Of a stretch of 64,000 nt of DNA, positions 53,501-61,900 are shown in pieces. Origin of the DNA: Aphis gossypii (taxonomy: Eukaryota; Arthropoda; Insecta; Hemiptera; Aphididae). The stretch spans positions 61,830,806 to 61,894,805 of the forward strand of contig NC_065531.1 in NCBI RefSeq assembly GCF_020184175.1. Direction: 5' to 3'. The notes beneath the pieces are model-generated. The model worked only from the letters and a program-made list of their open reading frames with translations, ran no database searches and was not told the origin of the DNA. Each line of letters begins with the position of its first letter. The first letter of the stretch is position 1. A program made the translations under genes and the position numbers.

Positions 53501-56500
53501 TACAGACCAAATCATTTCAAATATATATTTTACACTTATTTTTTTTTATTAACATAACATTAAAATGGCCCATGTCTCATTCCTACTTGTATATAATCAT
53601 TTAGTTTTATTAAAAATATTGGAATTACTTTTGTAATAAAGATTTTAACTATTACCATAATTGTAGTTACATATAAAACAAATTAATCTATTAAACTTGT
53701 TATTTGTCTCTAACATCAAATTTATTGGTTATATTTTTTATGTATATTTCTGGCTTTATAACAAATGTAACTAATAAATAGATTAGCTATTAATGAAATT
53801 CACATAATTCTGAAGTATAAAATTAATCTCAGATGAGTCCATTTTATAGAAGTTATAATTTAAGTATTAAAATAATTGTTCTTACGTTTCACTTTGTTGA
53901 TCTATTTCATTATTAATGAATATTGTTTCATTATTTTCATAATTAGTAGACATATTCAATGCATCTAGTCGGTCTGATCTAATGGAATTTTAAATTCAAA
54001 AGATTACTTATCTACAGTTAATTAAATCTCTAATAAAATAATTCTTCTTACTTTTTCTCCTCATTAATAAAACTAGTATGTCTCGTTACCTCCAATAAAT
54101 CATTTTCATTTATAAACGCTTTAGAAACACTAATATATGACATAAAATATAAAGGTATTAATATAACATACATAATAATAAAAATTAAATTAATACTTTT
54201 CATAAAAATTATCATCACAAGTTTGTGACACAATTATTTTGTCAGTACAATCTTTATCCACTTCTAATTTATCTTTCTCATTGTTAAGGATCTTTGAAAA
54301 CATTTCTTCTTCATTATGGGAAGATCTTTTTAAAATACTGTAATAGTAAACAATTAAATTTAATAATGTCCAAAAAATCCAATTATTTATCCTTACTTTA
54401 AATTTTTTTTTTCAGCATTAATTTTAGATGTACTATCATCATCTTCCAACCTAATTACATAAATTAAATATTTATTTAATACTCATTATCACTACTAGAG
54501 GATAAATTACTTAGTACTGAAAGCAACTAATTAATAGTAAAAAAAATATTATACAGTCAAGTCTTGATTAACTCAAACATTAATAACGCAAATTATCTTC
54601 CATCCCTATGGAATTCTTATGCACTCAATACAAAATTTGAAACTCGAAAAAAAAAGATTGTCAAATTAATTTTTGCCTCCCTTGAAATTTGAGTTATCCA
54701 CACTCCACTGTATTATATTTTTTTATTGCTATCTACAGGAAATTGAGTTATTTCTTCATTTTGAGAAAAAAAAATTTTCTTAAATTATACTTTATAGATT
54801 TACTTTTAAAGTGTTGTTATAACTTGTTTTATATTGGTCTAAAAAGTATAAGTAATTTGTTGTTACCTTTCACACTTTGTTTCTTCATTACATATACTTA
54901 TATCATCATTATCATCATCCAATATGATTTCATCACCAATACATTTAGTAAAATCAATAAAATCATCTAGATCAGTACTTATTGAATCACTTCTAATAGA
55001 GTAATGAAAAAAAAACATATTAATGTGAAAATAAGTAGTTAATTGTTGTGTTACCTATTATCAAAATTATATTCATAAGGTTGAAAGACTTCACCACTAT
55101 TCACTTCAACTTCATAATTAGGAAACTCTTCACTTAGGTCAATTATGTTATTTTCAGAACAATCATTTCTTAGTGATAAGCTGTTTAGAATAAGTAGTAT
55201 AGAATCAATTTTAAATAAGCACATTGTTTGTTAGTTCATAAAGTTTGTTCTCACTTTTCATCTTCAGTAGAAATACTAATTATTTCATTATCTAATTTTG
55301 TTTCATTTAATAAAATTGGCATGTTCAATTTTATTGCTTGGTCTGGAATATTTTCTGAATCAATGCTGTAAAATGATTATATTACTTTAATATAAAATTA
55401 AGGAATTACATTTTATGAGTGTTATTTTCAATTAATAGTGATATATGTAGTTTTTTTGTCAAAATCATCAGCTCTTTTTGACTCAATAATCAAATTATTT
55501 TCAAAAATACTTTCAGTGCATATATCACTATTATAAATAAACAAATAACTATGACATTGAGAAAAAAATATTACACATCATTATTATTGTGTTCAAAAAT
55601 TTCAGGCACTGTTTTTGATAACTCATACTCTGGATTGGAGTTGGAAATTAAAGTTATTGGTTCTTGAAAATTTGAATTCTCATTTATACATAAATCATCA
55701 ACTGGCTCTAATATATTTTCCAAGTCTTTAACACTTTTGGTTACACTGAAAAATTCAAAATATAAAGATTGTATTACACAATTAGAGTTCTTTAATTTCC
55801 TAACTTTTCTTAAATTTAACTATTAAAATTAAAAATAATATAATTCTATAAGTAATTCAATATATTTAATTTAATTACTTCAAAAGATCAACACAAAAAC
55901 TATTTGAAGAATCCAATGAAACGATGATATCTTCTATGGTTTGTTTAATAACTTCTTCAACAGATTCTTCTTCATAATAATAACTTTTATTCAATGTTAT
56001 TGGCAAGTATGTTTCATTTTCATTATTTTGTAACTCTAGTGAAGAGTTTTCTTTTTTGTCATTCAAAACCTCACTGGAATATATTTAAAAAATATTTATT
56101 TTTATGAGTTTTTAATCACTATCCATTCAATACCTTTTAAATCAATTAATCTGAGTAAAATCAACATAACCAATATTTTGATATTTCAGATAAAAAAAAG
56201 TAAAAGAATTTTTAAAGTGAATATTATTTTTTAATTTCTTAATTGACTTACAAACTTGCATTGGTTTTTTTGGAGTGGATTGAGTCATTATTTCTTGAAT
56301 AGTTGTTCATTTCATAACAATCTACAGAGTGAAAAGTATGGAAAGAAACATCCCGACAGCTAAAAAAAAAGTAATTCAAATCTATACAGTTTAATAATTT
56401 TCATAAGATTGATTTATAAATAGACAATATAGCCTAAACTTTGTTTTCTATAGACCTAAATAAAAATATAAGATTTTCATATTATCTTTAATTATCCAAT

Positions 56501-58903
56501 ACTCAATAGCAATGAATACATACAAATATGGATACAACAGATAATTAAAGAAAGATGTTATGGATTACATTTTTCCCACCTTTATTTATTATAATAATAA
56601 TAAACCATTTATTATTTATATATTTATTTAATAAATAAAAATTTGAAATTCTTCTTGCATAAAAAAATCTAGGTTTAACTAATAGTTGTTATTTCCTTAG
56701 TGTATACAAATAATTATACAAAAAAAAAAAAGATAAATAAAAATATTTTTAATTACACATAAATTTTAGATTAACGTCATAAATAATATTAGATAAATAA
56801 GTTTTTAAAATGTATACAATTACTTTTCAGTCCCAAAATAAAACATATTGGAATTATATTGATCACCAGTATTTAAAGTTTGAAAATTCCTAAAAACAAT
56901 ATTTCAAAAATTAATACATGAATATTCTTTTAATGATTATCACAAAAAAAACAATTGTGAGCAGAAATAGTCTATCAATCTATACCATTAAATGATAGTG
57001 TATTTTTGATACAGCTGTTAGATTCATTTATTTTACTTTAAGTATTCAGTATTATACGAGGTTTATATATTTTTTCTAAAAATATTACATTTATAATATA
57101 ATTTATAAATATTTAACTATTATAATAATATAACACATTTATACCATAAAATAGTAAAAATAAATGTATAGTATCTACAAAGAAATAATACATTAAATTA
57201 AATAAAAATGTTATAACAAATAGTAAATTCATATAAGTAGGAAGTGGATTTTAATTTAGTATAAAATTAAAAACATTTAAATACATAAATTGAAAATAAG
57301 ATATAATTTATTATAAATAATACATAATAAAAATTTTTGTTCTGAATTATTAAAATTGTCTTACTGAAAAAAAGTTAGAAATGACTTATAACTTGAAATT
57401 TTCAATTTAAAATGACCGTGATCAATCTTACATCGCACAGTTGTCCACAAATAAAAATTAGGAGGACTTTATTGCCCAATTTCAAAATGAGAAAAATTTT
57501 TGAAGTGATAATAATTTGTGTACGTTATGGCTACAAATAGCCGCAAACAAAATGTACATCATTTAATAGGCAAGAAGTTTCTCTTTAATATGAATATATT
57601 GAATATAATGTAAAGTTGAGTAAATTTTATCCAGTCTTTGAGAAACAAAAAAAAAAAAACACAATTTATCAAATCAATTTCATTATGAATGCATTAAAAA
57701 AAATAAAAATATTTCGTATTATTATTTCTATTTATAGAACACGAATAGTACTATTTTAAAAATGATTTATATTTTAGTTTTAGTTTTAATGTGGCAAAAA
57801 ATAAATAAACAATTTAAGCTCTAAATTAAAATAAAATATCAGATATATTGAAAAATGTCTCATTAAAATATCTATAACTTGAGTTATAAAAATATTTATA
57901 AACTTCTAGTTACATATCTGAACTTGGCAGAATGTAGACATAATATTTAAAAAAAACAAATTCAATTATTTTCATTTTAAAATCGGCCAATTTTTATTTG
58001 TAGAGCACTATGCATCGCTTTATAATGGCTGAATGACCTCTCCACATCAACAGATGTGATAGATGTATATTTCATACACATTAACCCTATTATAATTTAT
58101 AATATACAAACGGACAGATTACAAAAAAAATGTGATTCAATAACACTCATACGAATAATGATCAAAAAGCGAACGCATATATAATAAGTATATATTGATG
58201 AGTAGGTACTGAAATTTGTACCTACTATCTACTACATAAATAAGATATTGAATTATTTTCATATCGCATCATACATCGTGAAATACTAAATACAACAGAT
58301 ATTCTTAAATAATACATAATTTATGTATTTATTTGTAAAAATAATTAGTTACACTAAAATATTTAAAATAAAATAAGCATCAGCTAATTCAAAATTGAAC
58401 GAAACACATACATATATCAAAATTATTCAGATGATAAGACTACATAAAAATATTTATTAAAATTAAAATTTGTTCTCTACATATAAGTTTAAATTAATAT
58501 GTATTTTCAAATTAAAACTTAAAATGTCTATAAAAAATAATTATCTTTAAAATTCTTTTAGATTTAAAAGTTCTAATGTGAACTAATTATGAGAAATCTT
58601 ATATAAAATTTTCAAAACCTGTAAATAATAAGAAAAGTTTTATGAATTTTTAATGACAAAACAGTTTGCAAGTATTTGCAATTATTAGAAAATTTTTCAA
58701 AATCCTAACTTCAAATGCATATCAAAAAAAGATTGTGAATTATCATTTGTTATTTTATTTTTATATAGATAAAAGAATAACATTTGTGGAATATTGTATT
58801 TATATTTCAAAAATGTTGATAAAATAAATAATAACTGATCATTGATCAACATTTATAAAACAAAAATTTAAAATACAAATATTTGATGAAAATTTCAATT
58901 ATC

Positions 58904-58934
<31 letters not shown>

Positions 58935-61900
58935 TTTTTTAATATAATAAAATATCCAAAATTGTTTTCAGAGAATTAATTATTGAACAGGTTTATATCA
59001 AATGGAAGATGAATACCTTTCATCTTCAGTAGAAATACAAAATATTAAACTTGTTATTTGTCTCTTATACCAAATTTATTGGTTATATTTTTTATGAATA
59101 TTTCTGGCTTTATAACAAATGTAACTAATAAACAGATTAGCTATTAATGAAATTCACATAATTCTGAAGTATAAAATTAATCCCAGATGAGTTCTTTTTA
59201 TAGAAGTTATAATTAAGTATTAAAATAATTGTTCTTACCATTCCCTTTGTTGATCTATTTCATTATTAATGAATATTGTTTCATTATTTTCATAATTAGT
59301 AGACATATTCAATGTATCTACTTGGTCTGATCTAATGGAATTTAAAGTTCAAAAGATTACTTATCCACAGTTAATAAAATCTCTAATAAATTAATTTTTC
59401 TTACTCATTCTCCTCATTTTTAAAACTAGTATGTCTCGTTACTTCCAATAAATCATTTTCATTTATAAAAGGTTTAGAAACACTGTAATAGTAAACATTT
59501 CAATTTAATAATATCCAAAAAATCAAATTATTTGTCCTTACTTTAAATTCTTATTTTCAGCATTAATTTTAGATGTATCATCATCATCTGCCAGCCCAAT
59601 TTCATCATTTAAATATTTATTGTAATACTCATAATCCCTACTAAAGGATAAATAATACACAATTTCAAAATAAATTATTGTCAAATTAGATTTTAATATA
59701 TTATCTTACATTTTTGAATGAGAATCATCTTGAAAATGTACATCAATCATATCATCTATTATGTTTGGTACATCAAAATCATACTTTTCTTGATTGTTCC
59801 GAATTTTAGGATTACTTTTAACAGAAATTCACAATTAATGCAATTTAAGATTAAATTGGCTATAATTATAAACAATAACACCTTACCTATCACATATATT
59901 GTTTTGACAATCTTCATGTTTATTTACCTTAATCAATTGTTCTTCTTGGATAATTGTTTTTTCAAAATCACTTAAAACCAGAAAAACTCTTTAATTAGTA
60001 CTTAAAGCAATTAATAGTAAAAAAAATATTATACAGTCAAGTCTTGATAACTCAAACATTAATAACGCAAATTATTTTTCATCCCTAAGGAATTCTTATG
60101 CACTCAATGCAAAATTTGAAACTCGAAAAAAACAGTTGTCAAATTAATTTTTGCCTCCCTTGAAATTTGAGTTATCCACACTCCACTGTATTATATTTTT
60201 TTATTGCTATCTACAGAAAATTGAGTTATTTCTTCATTTTGAGAAAAAAAATTTTTCTTAAATTATACTTTATAGATTTACTTTTAAAGTATTGTTATAA
60301 CTTGTTTTATATTGGTCTAAAAAGTATAAGTAATTTGTTGTTACCTTTCACACTTTGTTTTTCATTACATATACTTATATCATCATTATCATCATCCAAT
60401 ATGATTTCATCACCAACACATTTAGTTAAATCAATAAAATCATCTGGATCAGTACTTATTGAATTACTTCTAATGGAGAAATGAAAAAAACATATTAATG
60501 TGAACATAAGTAGTTAATTGTTGTGTTACCTATTATCAAAATTATATTCATAAGGTTGAAAGACTTCACCACTATTCACTTCAACTTCATTATTAGGAAA
60601 CTCTTCACTTAAGTCAATTATGTTATTTTCAGAACAATCATTTCTTAGTGATAAGCTGTTTAGAATAAGTATTATAGAATCAATTTTAAATAAGTACATT
60701 GTTTGTTAGTTCATAAAGTTTGTTCTCACTTTTCATCTTCAGTAGAAATACTAATTATTTCATTATCTAATTTTGTTTCATTTAATAAAATTGGCATATT
60801 CAATTTTATTGCTTGGTCTGGAATATTTTCTGAATCAATGCTATAAAATGATTATATTACTTAAATATAAAATTAAGGAATTACATTTTATGAGTGTTAT
60901 TTTCAATTAATAGTGATATATGTAGTTTTTTTGTCAAAATCATCAGCTCTTTTTGACTCAATAATCAAATTATTTTCAAAAATACTTTCAGTGCATATAT
61001 CACTATTATAAATAAACAAATAACTATGACATTGAGAAAAAAATATTACACATCATTATTATTGTGTTCAAAAATTTCAGGCACTGTTTTTGATAACTCA
61101 TACTCTGGATTGGAGTTGGAAATTAAAGTTATTGGTTCTTGAAAATTTGAATTCTCATTTATACATAAATCATCAACTGGCTCTAATATATTTTCCAAGT
61201 CTTTAACACTTTTGGTTACACTGAAAAATTCAAAATATAAAGATTGTATTACACAATTAGAGTTCTTCAATTTTCTAACTTTTCTTAGATTTAACTATAA
61301 AAAAATGAAAATAATATAATTCTATAAGTAATCCAATTTATTTAATTTAATTACTTCGAAAGGTCAACACAAAACCTATTTGAAGAATCCAATGAAACGA
61401 TGATATCTTCTATGGTTTGTTTAATAACTTCTTCATCAGACTCCTCTTCATATAAATCCAAAAGCTCACTGGAATATATTTAAGAAATAATTTTTTTTGG
61501 AGTTTCTAACTACCTTTTATTCAATACCCAAGTAAAACAAACAATATAAATACAACCCAAACAATCAATATTTTGATATTTAAAATATAAGAATTTTTGT
61601 ATTCAAATATAAAAATTTATTTTTAATTTGTTAATTAACTTACAAAGTCTTACATTTATTTCTATTGAGTTAATTAAGTTATAACTTTTTGAATAATGAA
61701 AAATATATAATGTAGGTTACTAAACTCTATACTAACATAATGATAGTACAGTATAAAAAAGTTAGTAATAAGCCATACATGTTTTTTGTTTAAGATATTA
61801 TATTATTGTATTAATGTAATATATAAATTTATTTAATATATGATCATTTAAAATTTTTAAATAATTTATATAAAGTATAATTTTTTTATCAAAGAACAAT

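Larger units (their letters stand above)
53690..56250. repeat. Duplicated block, copy 1 (downstream in the gene)
   Basis: Matches 59044-61660 in the same orientation over both exons and introns, with indels. Boundaries are approximate. Contains nine usable exons, one dead exon and a pogo-like insertion also present in copy 2. Confidence 0.9.
59044..61660. repeat. Duplicated block, copy 2 (upstream in the gene)
   Basis: Direct-repeat partner of 53690-56250. The left edge is sharp at about 59040. The right edge fades near 61660 in AT-rich sequence with a decayed exon. Differs from copy 1 by two additional exons, one missing exon, a shorter exon A and a one-base deletion in exon E. Confidence 0.9.

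Noticed and set aside
54689..54970. Plus-strand frame, repeated at 60167-60484
   Set aside because: Nearly the same in both places only because the block is duplicated; it runs antisense through the pogo-like MITE and exon E.
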